The notes below the pieces were generated by a model that was given only the letters and a program-made list of their open reading frames with translations, searched no databases and was not told the DNA's origin. Below, piece after piece: positions 23,901-38,900 of a stretch of 64,000 nt of DNA. Source of the stretch: Apostichopus japonicus (lineage: Eukaryota > Echinodermata > Holothuroidea > Aspidochirotida > Stichopodidae); contig NC_092565.1 in assembly GCF_037975245.1 (NCBI RefSeq), positions 2,490,499 through 2,554,498 on the forward strand, read 5' to 3'. Positions within the stretch are counted from its first letter, which is position 1, and each line of letters starts with the position of its first letter. Both the position numbers and the translations under genes were made by a program.

Positions 23901-26900
23901 TATAACTAGTATGTGTGCACATAACTATAAGTAGTATGTGTGTACATAACTATAACTAGTTAGTGTGCCAGTGTGTCTGTCCAAAATGGTTTGTAGAAGG
24001 AACAGTACTACACACTGTCTACTTCCTAATTTATGTCCATAGGGTTAAAAAGAAGTTACACAAATTACATCCATTGTTGCCAGACTATGGCAAGCAATCA
24101 AAAAGAAAAACTTTCCTAGCAAAGGATAACTTGAGAACTCATTCTAAAGAACACATGTTCTATCGACAACATACAAGAACCAGTTCAAATCAATGTACTA
24201 AATAACTAAGTCATTGCAACAGAAGGGTACGGAAGCTTAACCAAAATGGGGAATGGTAATACCTTGAGAAAGAAGCTGGAGATCCTGCCACAGAGCTTGC
24301 CGCAAGCATCGGGGTCTTTTGAAGAGAACATGAGGTCATTAGCTGGGATCCTGTGGTAGGCAATACGCTTGCCTCCACTGATCATCCAGATAATCACATC
24401 AGGCATGCTGTTTTGAGGCTGTACGGTATAAAGAAAACAAGGACAGGAAATGTATCACAAAATTAGAACATTAATTATAGAAGTCAAATACTGATCATAG
24501 CACTGGTCAGAAATAAAGTTAAAAGCTCAATAAGATAGGAACTCATGTAGGTGTAAATATTGGATGGATTGAAAACTGAAAGAAAAGCCTTAATCCATCA
24601 AATGCTAATAATAAACCTGATTTATTTGACAAGGGATCGGTTAAACCTTCCACCTTGCAGAATACAATGAGTGGGGAATTGCTGGTACTTTGTTTTGAGA
24701 TGATTAACAGAAGCAGCAGTGTTTAAAAATAGAGAATTAAATGTATGGATTTATAGACACTGACCTCCACAGCGAGAGACTTTAGGACATTGAGGTAGCC
24801 CTCTACCTCATCAATGGCCTCCTGAACATCCGTGGCGTGTTCTCTCAGTTTTGTTGCCTCAGCGGAGATGGCGATCAGAGCATTGCAACGCATCTGGTAC
24901 TTCTTGCGGTCAAGGTCGTTGAGCTTATCTTTCGTGGTATCTGCGACCGGTAGAGGTTTGCTGGTGAAATAATGGAAAATATGTCACACATTGTTCACAA
25001 CCACTACCAGATTGGACACCTACCAAAAAGGATTGCTTTTTAACACATTAATGATGATAATGAACTTCTCAACCCTATGTGAGAACAAGTTTCTCTCAAT
25101 AGCTCTTGCAGCGCTCATGCTGTAGAGCTGCTTTGATTTTCACATAATGAGAGTTTCTAATGCTCCATTATTAGAGCTATTATAACTTCTATTCAATAGA
25201 GGTGCTATACGTTCAATTAATACAACAGAGCTCACATTTAGTCAAAAAGAGTTATCATGCTGTTGAGTCAAAAGTGCTGCTCTAATGTTTAGTTGAATAT
25301 TCTGTTACTTGGCAACATATACAAAAAATCCAAACAGGAAAAAACCAATGATTTATCCTCTTACTTGCAATCCATGATCAGAGAATCAATCATGCCAATT
25401 AACTGAGCTGCAATCTCTGCTGTCGGTGCTCCTGCCTTCATTGTCAGCTTGACACGGGAGAGATTGCTTTCCTGAGGAGGCAACAGCAAAATATTCACAA
25501 TCATCCATAGTAGACAGAGTATCATGTGTGAATAATTGTCACTGACATTTGGGGGCAGAGGATGTATTGAAAAGTAATATATAATACTAATTTACAGCAT
25601 AACTTACCAATCGTCTGATTCTGCTGAACAGAATGTTGAGAGACTCCAGTCTCCATGTTATGTCCTCCCAGTCTGAATTGATAATCAACAGAGGCTTGTT
25701 CTCTCCCCATGGTAAGAAATGGTACTGACAGCCATCATATACAGCATTGGTAGGCTGAGTAGCAGAGGGTTGTGGTATGCAGCCGTCATCCAACTTGTTA
25801 CCATAGTTACCGATGCTGACCTCAAATTCAACAGGGTCATCAGTCTCACTGACCATCAGGGCATCTAGCATGGCACAGTAGAGGCGGAACTTGCGTCGCC
25901 GTAGGTACTTGCTGACTCTCAGCAAGTCTTCTTCACTGATTGGCTCCATGCTTGTCTCAGGATGCTCTCCTAATTTACTCTCGATGGAGAGCAACACTCG
26001 CCCTCTGTAGGCCACACCTTCTCCCTAACAGAGCAGAGAGGAATGAGACATCACATTACATAATTAACTGATCAAATCAGTTACATTTAAAGCAAGGATA
26101 CAACACCACTTACATTATCTAGGTTAATCATTTAACAATAAAATGAGACCTACAATTAATTAGCTTCTCTTGTCTTAGCATACCTCACTCAGTTATATTT
26201 GTACAAATGGTGGTAAATAAATTTACCTTGCCCTTGTTGAGATCTTCAAAGGAATCTGGTAAGTCTGAAAACTCTCTTGTTGAGCCATAGAAGTTGACAA
26301 AACACGGTCCAAATGTTGGAAGGAACCCTGTAGAATACATTACAAGGAATTATTCAGAATGGCCAACAAAACAGCAGCAAAGAGGCTTTACCCACAACAC
26401 AACAACTATTAAAAACTGTGGTGACATTAATGAACATTTGATTTCTGCGAAACAGCACACCATTTCCAAATGCGATACTTTACAACTTTGTCTTTATATT
26501 CAACACATCTGTGTCCCTAATTATGAAATATGAACTACTAGTTAACAGTATCATGAATATTCCTCAATCTTCAGTAATGATAGTTCACATATACCACATG
26601 ATTATTGACCTTCAAAAATTCATATTGCTTTCACTGATTTGATCCACATTGGTTACTATTTAGGTCTTATTTGTCTTAAAAATAATAATTGGTCTTAAAA
26701 ATGTAAAATGTCCTACCTGAAGCCAAATCTCCTTCTTCTGTTGAGGAAAAACAATATTGAAATGAGAGAGATAGAACTTGCAAGATGCACAGTTCTGATA
26801 TCATTTAACTATATTAAAATGTAGCACAACTACTTAAACTATATTAAAATGTAGTACAACTACTTAAACTATATTAACATGTAGTACAACTACTTAAACT

Positions 26901-29900
26901 ATATTAAAATGTAGTACAACTATTCAAATGTAGTACAACTACTTAAACTATATTCAAATGTAGTATAACTACTTCAACTACATTAAAATGTAGTACAATT
27001 ACTTCAACTATATACAAATGTAGTACAACTATTTAAACTACATTAAAATGTAGTACAACTACTTCAACTATATTAAAATGTAGTACCACTACTTCAACTA
27101 TATTCAAATGTAGTACAACTACTTCAACTATATTCAAATGTAGCACAACTACTTGAACTACATTAAAATGTAGTACAACTACTTCAACTATATAAAACTG
27201 TAGTATAACTACTTCAACTATATTAACATGTAGTACAACTACTTCAACAATATTAACATGTAGTACAACTACTTAAACTATATTAAAATGTAGTACAACT
27301 ATTCAAATGTAGTACAACTACTTAAACTATATTCAAATGTAGTACAACTACTTCAACTACATTAAAATGTAGTACAATTACTTCAACTATATACAAATGT
27401 AGTACAACTACTTAAACTACATTAAAATGTAGTACAACTACTTCAACTATATTAAAATGTAGTACCACTACTTAAACTATATTCAAATGTAGTACAACTA
27501 CTTCAACTATATTCAAATGTAGTACAACTACTTGAACTACATTAAAATGTAGTACAACTACTTCAACTATATAAAACTGTAGTATAACTACTTCAACTAT
27601 ATTAACATGTAGTACAACTACTTCAACCATATTAACATGTAGTACAACTACTTAAATTATATAAAAATGTAGTACAACTACTTCAACTATATTAAAATGT
27701 AGCAAAACTACTTCAACTATATTAACATGTAGTACAACTACTTCAACTATAATAAAATGTAGTACAACTACTTCAACCATATTAACATGTAGTACAACTA
27801 CTTCAACCATATTAACATGTAGTACAACTACTTAAATTATATTAACATGTAGTACAACTACTTAAATTATATAAAAATGTAGTACAACTACTTCAACTAT
27901 ATTAAAATGTAGCAAAACTACTTCAACTATATTAACATGTAGTACAACTACTTCAACTATAATAAAATGTAGTACAACTACTTCAACCATATTAACATGT
28001 AGTACAACTACTTCAACCATATTAACATGTAGTACAACTACTTAAATTATATAAAAATGTAGTACAACTACTTCAACTATATTAAAATGTAGCAAAACTA
28101 CTTCAACTATATTAACATGTACTACAACTACTTCAACTATAATAAAATGTAGTACAACTACTTCAACCATATTAACATGTAGTACAACTACTTCAACCAT
28201 ATTAACATGTAGTACAACTACTTCAATTGTAGTACAACTACTTAAAATAGGCACATCCTGTGATACATTATACAAAACTTGTTGCTTTTGACTTACTATT
28301 GAGTAACTGCATCAATTTCCTTGCCAATATTTGAATGTTATTAAATCAATATATAAAAACATTATGGTAATGTTTGCTAGACTAGGTGCCCTTTGGAAAA
28401 TAACATACAAGAGTGTGGAAATCAAAATATTTCAAATGATGACAAATTAATAACATTAGTAGTCAAAGATACTTTTCCATAAAATTTCATGGAACAAGAA
28501 AAAGGGCAAAATTTTTAAATTAGTCGAACAACACAGAACATACACTAAAATATAATAAGGCTTGCAAAAGAAAGTGGATTGCAAAATGAAAATGGAGTTC
28601 AAAATGAAAATGTGCATGATAAATATGAATTAAAAAACAAAACAGCAAGTGAACTAACTACTCTATCTTTTATGACTTTCAGTATTAAACAGGAAGTGCA
28701 CTTTATAACCAATCTGTATTCCAATGAGGTATGATTCATTGCTCACTAGCTGTTGGTGCTTTGTGTTTTTGGATGGTTTTATAACTAACATTCATATAAG
28801 GTATTTTCAGGTTTAAGAGGTTAATCCAATCTACTGAGTGTTGCTCTAACCATCCCATTTTGAAATACTACTATTCAAGAAGGAGTTAGTATGAGAAGAG
28901 TCCCTGATAAACCCACACTTCAAATGTTGTTGATTGGTTGTCTAATCAAAGTTAACATTGCAGCAAACTGCCATCCGTACAGGATTCACCTACATGTGGT
29001 AAAGCATCCAGGGCTTTTCTCTCACATTTATATATATATATATGCTGTCAAGAAATAATGGCTAGAGGGCAGCTCTCCTCTGTTTATTCTAGCATGTACA
29101 ATTCTAAGCTTGTCTACAATGTGACATCTCTTGTCATGTAAGTACATTTGAATATAAAACATGTTGCATATCTGGAAAGTTCAAAATCCAACATCACCCC
29201 ATAAGAGGTAGATTTTAACATGTCTTTGAAACTATAGCTAGCTGACTTTTGTACATAGCAATTGAAACATACATTTTATTGTTATTAAGACTAATTAACA
29301 GCTCACTTCATTAGTCCAAGGAAGATATACTTCCTTGCATATAATATGGTTCTCCACTTGAGGAGAATCTGGAAACAACTATGTACTGTGAGAATATTAA
29401 TAGGCAATCAGTTGCTGTTAATATTCACTCACTCACACCAATGTCTAAGATGAGCACATTTTTGGAAACCTTTGTTTTTTAACTTTTGACATATTTTTAA
29501 GTATTTATGGACTGCGATCATAAGGAATTATAACAAAGAAAATTGTGCAGCAACCCTCTTATTGTTTGAACAGAAATAATACAGCATGCAGCCATTCTCA
29601 ACTCTATTCAAAGTTGTATACACTACAGTTCCATGACCCCAACATGTTGATGCTCAGCAAAACCTTCTACTCTAAAGCAAAGACTCAAATCTTTAAGAAA
29701 AAAAAAAAACATTTAGAGAAATAAAACAGGTCAACACAATACTTCAAAACAACTAAAGCAACCCAAACAGAATAAGCTCAAAAACTAAGTTGTTTAAATA
29801 TTAGTGACCGATTAGTTATACCCCCATCACATGCAGAAAAAACACTCAAAAATATAAACTGACCATCATCTTCATTATTCTCACTTCCACCAATTCCACC

Positions 29901-32900
29901 ATTTTCACCTGCTGCAGGAGCTATAAATATATGGTACGTGCATTTTACACAGAGGCAGTAAAGTCAGTCTGACTGAAGAAACCAGTCAATTGTTCTATTA
30001 AACTGACAGATGCCTTTAGTCAGCATAGAATAGCATCAACATTCGATATGAAAGGTAGCATAGCATTGCTTGTAAACTTTGCATTTACTTGCTTGCTGAA
30101 CACTCCGGTCCATGGACCTCCGAAGATCAAAACTTCAGGTCCTCTAACTTTACCCACACATGCTTTGTTGCAATAGATAACCACTTTGTTAATTGAATTT
30201 TCTCTTTCATTAGGTAACAGTTTTAATAAGGCCCTACATCAATGACAGAAATTGCTACCATCAGTAGCTTCAAAGTAATGAATCTGACCTGTTGTTTGTT
30301 TTACACAGTATGGAATGTCCTCTAGCCATCGATAAATACTGTATATAACAGACTATAGGCAGTCTTAAATGCGGTGATATATGGAAATAAGCAATAGGAC
30401 ATTAGAATTAGGGAGGAAAAGCTGCACTTACTTAATGTACAAAATGATGAGCAAAATTGTGATGAAACAAAGTACAACAGATTGATGGTAGACAGTTCAT
30501 AAGGAATATATGGGTGCATGGGAAAAATATGCAAAGTGTCATGTAGAATGACTAGGAAATGCAGGAGGGGTGAGGGGGTGGACAGTGGGAGTTGGTGGGT
30601 GTGCAAGGTAACACTGAATGTACTGGCATATAACTGCCACATTACTTCACTGCAATTGATAGTATATTACCCACATATTGTTGACAAATATGGACAGACA
30701 AGCATAAAATCAGGAAATTTAAAATAGCTAGCCACAACACAAGAACACCTCAGATTTTGTTTGGTTCGATGTACTGTACATGTCTCACAACCTAACAATA
30801 TACCACAACTAGCTTAAAAACATGATTTCTTATCGCTTATCAAAGCATTAGTTTAATTGCTAAAGGCCATTTAAGTACTTCTCTGAGAGGAAAATGTTAG
30901 TTCCTATAAATCCAAAGCAGTAGTCTTCTGGTATTAATATTACTCAACATATCAAAAGGTTTCAATGTATAACATAAGTTCTTCACTTGCAAATCTGTAA
31001 TAAAGCTGCTCAATATTTAGTTTATTTATAGGGAGTACCCCCCCCCCCCCCCGCCACCCCTCTCCCACCTTTCTCCTAAACTTGGCAGGTCTAGATTGAT
31101 GCATCGTCATCTTGGTTTCCTATAGTAGGTCTAATTTTGGGCTTTCGATCTTGTTTAATGTTCAAAGAGAAGAACCGACCACACCAGCCGCCACCAATCA
31201 GGTTAGTAGAGGGAGGTTAATGACATCACCATGGAAACATGTACTGACCCTCTTCTTCATTGTCCCCTTCAGCTTCATCTTCTTCCTCTTCATCCTCTGT
31301 AACAGTGTCAAAGGTCATGGTAATCAAAACAATAATTCTTAAATGTGGACTTAATGTTTTACTCACAAGTTACAAATGAATAAGACCAAAACATACATAG
31401 ACAAACAATGGGTTCAAGAACTGTTACTGCTTGCTTGAAAATGAAACAGTGATGAAGGTCTGAAAAGAAAGGGTATCAAGTCTTAAACCATCATTCTACC
31501 TGGACTTCCACCCCTGCTAGGCTGAGAACAATGCATCAGAGGCAAAGAGGTGTCTGAGGGACTGGTCTAGCATAATATTACCTCTTGGAATGTGTCAAAA
31601 CTAAAACTAAGGATAAAGAATTATGGTGTTTGGTTTGCATGGCATTACACGAAAACTAAAATAGAAAGAGTTGGACATTTTAAGCAAACCAATATTACAC
31701 CAAATTTTGACAATTTTGCAAAACTGCAACATCTAAGTAACTTGTGATTGTCAATATTACCAACAGTTAAAGGTAATTCTTGTCCGATCTATGCCGCAAG
31801 ATTGAGGAAAGTAGCATTTCAGATTCCTCCTGTGAGCTCTGCCTGATATATATATTACCAACTTAACCATAAGTAAAATTGGGGAAAGATGAAATATAAT
31901 TAGTTTACAACATGAATCTATGAATTTCCATAGTCTGCTTGTCACAACTGACTGTTTACCTTCTCTTGAATACAATTTTTATTACGATCACAAATCTCTG
32001 CTTGAAAGTAACCAGCAGAAACTTGATTACAATTGGTACCATCATTAATTGCTTCTTATCCACCAGTCCTGTGCCAACTTTAAGTTTTCAGTGAGGTTTT
32101 TCCATACAATCAAGGAACCTGTATGCTTATTAATCAAAGTATGCAGTAGCTATGTTTATGTTTGGTATTGCATTAAGAAGATGTAAGAGTTAAAAGTTTT
32201 AACACTGTAGTAGTGGACTAGAGTATGTAAGCAATACCTTTGGCAACATAAATAAACAGGTTATGTGCTGTAACAATTTGTATTGGTTTGTATTATTACG
32301 ATGTGTGTTTTCTCACTGGGTTATGTAACTTTGTAGTATGTAACCTATACCTTGTTATTGTACAGTATGTTAATAACACAAAACAGTGTCTGTTATAGAC
32401 AATATAGTCTCTGCGGTTCACTCAAGCCCCTGACAATATGTCTGCAGTACACACTGTGCAAGTCAAGCTAGTTTCTACAATACAAGTGACTCTCTACCAG
32501 GCATTGTATATCTGCAAACATTGTATATATTGACAAACACATATTTTAACCAGTTGAACCATCTACAGCACACAAACATCATGACAGTGTACACAAACCT
32601 CTGCCAAGTATAGTTCACAATTCAGACAAAGTACCGGTTGAGGAGTTATAAATATTGTGTACACACTGCTCTTTAGTGTGTATCATCTGACCCTATGACA
32701 GTAACTCTAAAGTTACCATAGCAATCCAAACAGCATACCAAACAAACCTCAAATAATACAAAAGCCTATTCTAATATATTCATTTGACTCACTCAGGGAG
32801 GAAGGGCAGGAAGTAAAATATAACCACAGTACACTCAGTTCACCATCATTACTATATTGTCTTTGTCGGAAACTATGTTCGATTCGGCATGTGTTTGCCC

Positions 32901-35900
32901 AGAGTTGCACTGACAGAATTGTCGATCCGTTTGTAAAAAGACATGGCTACAGAATAAGGAGCCACCATTTTAAATAGTGAAATGAGACGGATACAGGAAG
33001 TGGTAATCAAATAGTTAGATGCTTTAAGCTGGATTGAGCAGAGTTTGAAGCTCTCACCTTTTATCTGTACTATAACAACAAGGATATGATTACATGGCAT
33101 TAGCTGGAAAGACTGTACGTCATGAACACTGAATGAAATGTAATTACAACAAAGGACTCTTTCATGAGGTCTGTTTTTGATGAATATTGCAAGTTTTGAG
33201 ATAGTTGCAGATTGATTTGTATAAAGCCTGAAGCAAACAGGGAGAGCACCGTGCTACCTTGTACGAGAGAGGCTTCGCTGTCGTTATCACTATCGGCATC
33301 ACCTTGTCCAGGATAAGCCTCATCATCTTCCACTAGATATTATCAAAAGTAGAGTGTTACATATCCATGTCTACATCAATCATGTATCACCATATTCAAA
33401 CATTTAAATGTAAAACAGGTACACTTGTTTTTTTTAACATAGCCAACACCAAAACTTGGATGCAACAAAGTTGCTTTTCTACCAGTAAGTTCATTTACTG
33501 AATAAACTTACGACAGAATTTGCAAATGTGTAATCTGCGGTTGTACAACTCTGTGTACATGTGTTATTCTCATGTTACAAAACATGCAGTGAAGTTTGCC
33601 ACTAAAAAATGCTTTCTTCACATTTTAAGATGAAATAAGGCCCCTAAAACAGTCTGTGAAGCCTATACTATTTTGTTGGTCTTAAATTTACCTTCTTGGC
33701 CAGGACTGGAAATTGCAGGGAGGTCTATGAATGCTGTACCAATATAATCATTCCCAGTCAGTCGATCCCTGCGGATAGAAACACAAATTCAGCTTTACTA
33801 CTTTATGACACTTCATAATAAACTTAGAAACAAATTGTGGTACATTTATCAAAGACAAATAAAAACATCCTAGAATTGTGAGCCTTCAAATCTCTCACTT
33901 CCCTATACAACTACAACTTTCAAAACACACAAGAATAATCTGTCCTTGGACTAACATTTTCTTTCTTGAGACTGCTTGCTTACATGGTAGAGCAAGATAC
34001 AAGTCATTTGGAATACTCTATTTAATATATGTAAGCCATAGAGTCAATTATGAGATACTCTATGTAACATATGTAAGCCATAGAGTCAATTATGAGATAC
34101 TCTATGTAACATATGTAAGCCATAGAGTCAATTATAAGGTACTCTATGTAACATATGTAAGCCATAGACTCAATTATGAGATACTCTATGTAACATATAT
34201 AAGCCATAGAGTCAATTATGAGATACTCTATGTAACATATGTAAGCCATAGACTCAATTATGAGATACTCTATGTAATATATGTAAGCCATAAAGTCAAT
34301 TATAAGGTACTCTATGTAACATATGTAAGCCATAGACTCTATTATGAGATACTCTATGTAATATATGTAAGCCATAGACTCTATTATGAGATACTCTATG
34401 TAACATATGTAAGCCATAGAGTCAAATATGGGATACTTTATTTAATATATGTAAGCCATAGAGTCAATTATGAGATACTCTCTGTAACATATGTAAGCCA
34501 TAGAGTCAATTATGGGATACTCTATTTAATATATGTAAGCCATAGAGTCAATTATGAGATACTCCATGTAACATATGTAAGCCATAAAGTCAATTATAAG
34601 ATACTCTATGTAACATATGTTAGCCATAGACTCAATTATGAGATACTCTATGTAACATATATAAGCCATAGAGTCATTTATGGGATACTCTATTTAATAT
34701 ATGTAAGCCATTGAGTCAATTATGAGATACTCTATGTAACATATGTAAGCCATAGAGTCAATTATGGGGTACTCTATTTAATATATGTTAGCCATAGAGT
34801 CAATTATGAGATACTCTATGTAACATATGTAAGCCATAGAGTCAATTATGGGGTACTCTATTTAATATATGTAAGCCATAGAGTCATTTATGGGATACTC
34901 TATTTAATATATGTAAGCCATAGAGTCAATTATGAGATACTCTATGTAACATATGTAAGCCATAGAGTCAATTATGGGGTACTCTATTTAATATATGTAA
35001 GCCATAGAGTCAATTATGAGATACTCTATGTAACATATGTAAGCCATAGAGTCAATTATGGGGTACTCTATGTAACATATGTAAGCCATAGACTCAATTA
35101 TGGGATACTCTATTTAATATATGTAAGCCATAGAGTCAATTATGAGATACTCTATGTAACATATGTAAGCCATAGAGTCAATTATGGGGTACTCTATGTA
35201 ACATATGTAAGCCATAGACTCAATTATGGGGTACTCTATGTAACATATGTAAGCCATAGACTCACTTATGAGATGCCATAAAGTCAATTATAAGGTACTC
35301 TATGTAACATATGTTAGCCATATCTGAGTCAATTATGAGATACTCTATGTAACATATGTACTGTAAGCCATGGACTCAATTATGTTTTGCCATACTTTCC
35401 CAAGTCTATCTCCTATGATAACACAGCCATGAGTGTTCTATCTCAAATGAAAGTGATCATGACAACTTAAAAGATGACCTATTTATTACCTACTTCTGGA
35501 TAAACTGCATATAATACCTTCAAATATGTCAAACATTATGTTTAACATAAACACAGATTACGATAATTATTACAGAAATGCAGCAAGCTAACACTAATGT
35601 GTCCCAATGAAAACTAGATTCTAAGCAAGATCTCACCAATCCATCATCTGCAACTTGATCCTTTCACACATAGATGGAAACTGTGGAGAGAGTTGAACAA
35701 ATACCATATTGCCTTTACTATTTCTTTAAAACGAGTAACAAACATACACAAATATGTCACACATGTAACATCGAATGGTACATTGCAAAATGTTTGAAAA
35801 TATGTGTATCGGGCCAATATCGGGATGGGAATACTGATTATCGGACAAAAACCGATATTGGCAATATCAGCACAACACTAATTAGGGAGCTCATCGGTGA

Positions 35901-38900
35901 CACAAGGTTTGTTTCAAGGTTTGGCAAGGGTATCCCCCTGTTTCCCCCAAGGGTATCCCCATGTTTCCCCCAAGGGATCCCCCTGTTTCCCCCAAGGGTA
36001 TCCCCCTGTTTCCCCCAAAACCTCCATCAAGATACGGTAATTTTCTCGCTCGATTAATTTCCAAAATGACCATTTTGGGATATTTACCTTGCTTCATCAG
36101 TCACCTGCTCTCCTGGCAACTAACCCACCGAGTAGGACCATTATTATACTGGAGGGGGGAGGGGTGGGGTAGGACCTGCTACTCAGACCATGATGGGAGC
36201 AAAGGATAATATATCAGTTTCTCAGTAACTGATCTATGTTAAAGAAAACAATATAGCCCTTGTTTGGATCCAATCTGTTTTTATATTAAAGATCAAGTTA
36301 AACATGATGCGCATGACAAAATTATTGAAGATAATACACTTTCCTCACCCGAATACCGAGTCTGAGGATCATGTTCCAATCAGGATGGTCATTACACTGC
36401 TTCACCTCAGTTTCAATCTAAAAATAAAGAAAACATGAGGAATTAAAAAGTTCTCAGAGTTCTTGATTTCTAGATCATAAGCAAACTTTTTAGCATTATT
36501 TATATCCTTTGATAAAACGAACAATAATCGTTGGTTCTCTGTTCATCTCATGGGAGCGGACTTGGGAAAATGAGCAAATTAACTCATCGACCATTTCAGC
36601 CAAATGTTCTCTTATAATACATTGGTACTGAATGGCTTCCTGTTTGACCCATGTCATTCCTTGTCTATTCAGGCAAAGAATTGATGCTGTCTAAGAGAGA
36701 AAACACAGGTGAGTCTTTTTTGGATTGCATGCTGCGTAGCAGATGGCAGTTGTTGGTACTGCAGAATTACAAATCATGTTATACCCAGTTAACCACCACA
36801 TCCAGTGTCAAACTAGATGCTGCTTTAAGGTCCTTTCAATGCAGAGATGTCAGATTGGCTTGCAAACTACTTGCTAACACACTTTTGTTACTGATTTTGA
36901 CTGTTTACCTGTTGTCCTGCAAAATCGATGACCATGAAAGGATCTACCAATTCCTTCTGTTTGTCTGCACCAAAGAGTTTCTTGACACCTTCAAAGAATG
37001 CAGGATCCACTAGAAAAGAGAAGAAAATGTGAACACTACGTAAGCAATGGTCTGCCAAAAATATGTCACATGGCTAACCAACCAACGATGTTCATACTGC
37101 CACACCAACACAGGCAATCAAATGTGTTATACCTGACTCTTTAATAATGTCCATCAATAGCTAGATATGTGACTTGCATTTGCAATGCTTTCATTAGCCA
37201 AAACTGACTGTTTATGACTGCATATCTGACTCTCAGTGACTGTATGCGTGATCAGGTGATCAAGAAATGATCAATAATTACATACCTAACTGTTGATGAC
37301 TGCATATCTCAGGGGATCAATACATGATCAATAAATACATACCTGACTGATTGAATATATGAGACTCTCAAAGACTACATGTGTAACACCTCTCACCATT
37401 TATGTACATGACATCAAATTAACACATATGACAACAAACCTTACCCTATTATAAAGTATGATTGGCTACGACTACATATCTGACTTTCTGTGATTTCAGT
37501 GATTAAAGATTTGTCAATTAACAGATAGACCTACTCTGAGGAATCTCTTCTGCATGGTAAACCTTGATGACAAACATTCCTTTCCTTAACTGCATACCAG
37601 CTGGTCTTAGAAGGTTTCTGTAGAGAAATGGGAAGTAACAGACCAAGGTATTTTTCAAATCATAAATATTCAAATGACAATGCAATGGATGCTTGTATCC
37701 TACATCTTAGTTTACAAAGTGTCACATAAAGCCAAGAACATTTTGAGCTACTTGCACTTTTCACAACAATTTGTACACATTTCAGCATTGGATTAGGTAA
37801 ATTGAGAAGTGGGGGGGGGCAGTAGAGAGTACATGACCTGGAATTTCAAGTTTCAAGCCTGTTGCTTGATAAAGTCTTATCATATTTTATTTCTGTACAG
37901 GGTTGGCGAGGAAGGTGATATGTAATGCAGAATTCCTAAACGCATCCCTCATTAAAATTTATTTTAACTTATCACACTTACGACTGCATGTCATCCCCTT
38001 CTGACTTTTTGAAAACCTGCAGGGAGCAAAAAGATGAAATGGATTAACGGTTAAAGAACAAAGGCATGTGTAAATGAAAGAAGATTTTTGGGACTGATGA
38101 CCTCAATCGACATTTGAGATTTACATTAATCTAAAGAGATTCTTGTACTTGTAATTGTACTAAATTGGATCCAAATATTCCATACAGCGTTCATCAAACC
38201 TTCATGTATCATTTATGGAGTTTTCAGGTTTCAGAATTTGATCTCTGTTGATTTCAGATGATCTTTGACCTACATGAAAAACTATGCAATTCTCTAACAC
38301 ATCAAGAACAACCTACATATACTAAATATGAAGTTTATTTAGGGATTTTTACTTAAGGAGTTTGAGTTAACAAGCTTTCCAGATTTTTACCTCTGGTGAC
38401 CTCAGATGACCTTTGGTCTCTACGACAAGCCAATCACTTACTAATATGAAGGCACATAGTAAGTATGAACTTAATCCATCATGTACTTTGAGGGAATCAC
38501 ATACACGCACCCATACACATACACCATTACCATCGCACAGATTCCTCTTACATTCCGCATGGAATCCAATAACATAAACGACTTACAGGTGTGCTTATAT
38601 TCTTAAGGTTAGAAACCACTTACAGGAGCATCTTCACCAGTGGTCAAGACAGACATGCTAGCTTGAAGATAGCCCTTAGGTCCAGCCTGGGCATCATCAG
38701 CATTGGTCAAGAGTAACCACTTGTTCAGGAAACAGTGGTCATCCTCCTCATAGATGGTACCAACATCCAACTGGAAATTCCCAATCAGGGCATCACTTCT
38801 GAGTTTCTTGGAATTGAACACCTGAATAAAACAAAACAAAACACAAAAGCTTGCCATTACAACTGCTGACATTCCACGTTTTCCGTTTCTTGCCAAATAG

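Larger units (their letters stand above)
21500..24262. other. Intron between exons 23 and 24
   Basis: Non-coding. It contains an 80-bp tandem duplication (22570-22729) and a 25-bp minisatellite (23300-23962). Two exon-like patches (22156-22196 and 22375-22465) were examined and rejected on phase or stop codons. Confidence 0.55.

Noticed and set aside
26803-28246. CRISPR-like repeat array
   Set aside because: Units are contiguous with no spacers, in a eukaryotic intron.
33878-34714. 278-codon plus-strand frame and its 131-codon minus-strand partner
   Set aside because: Both are translations of the 42-bp minisatellite, whose length is a multiple of three.
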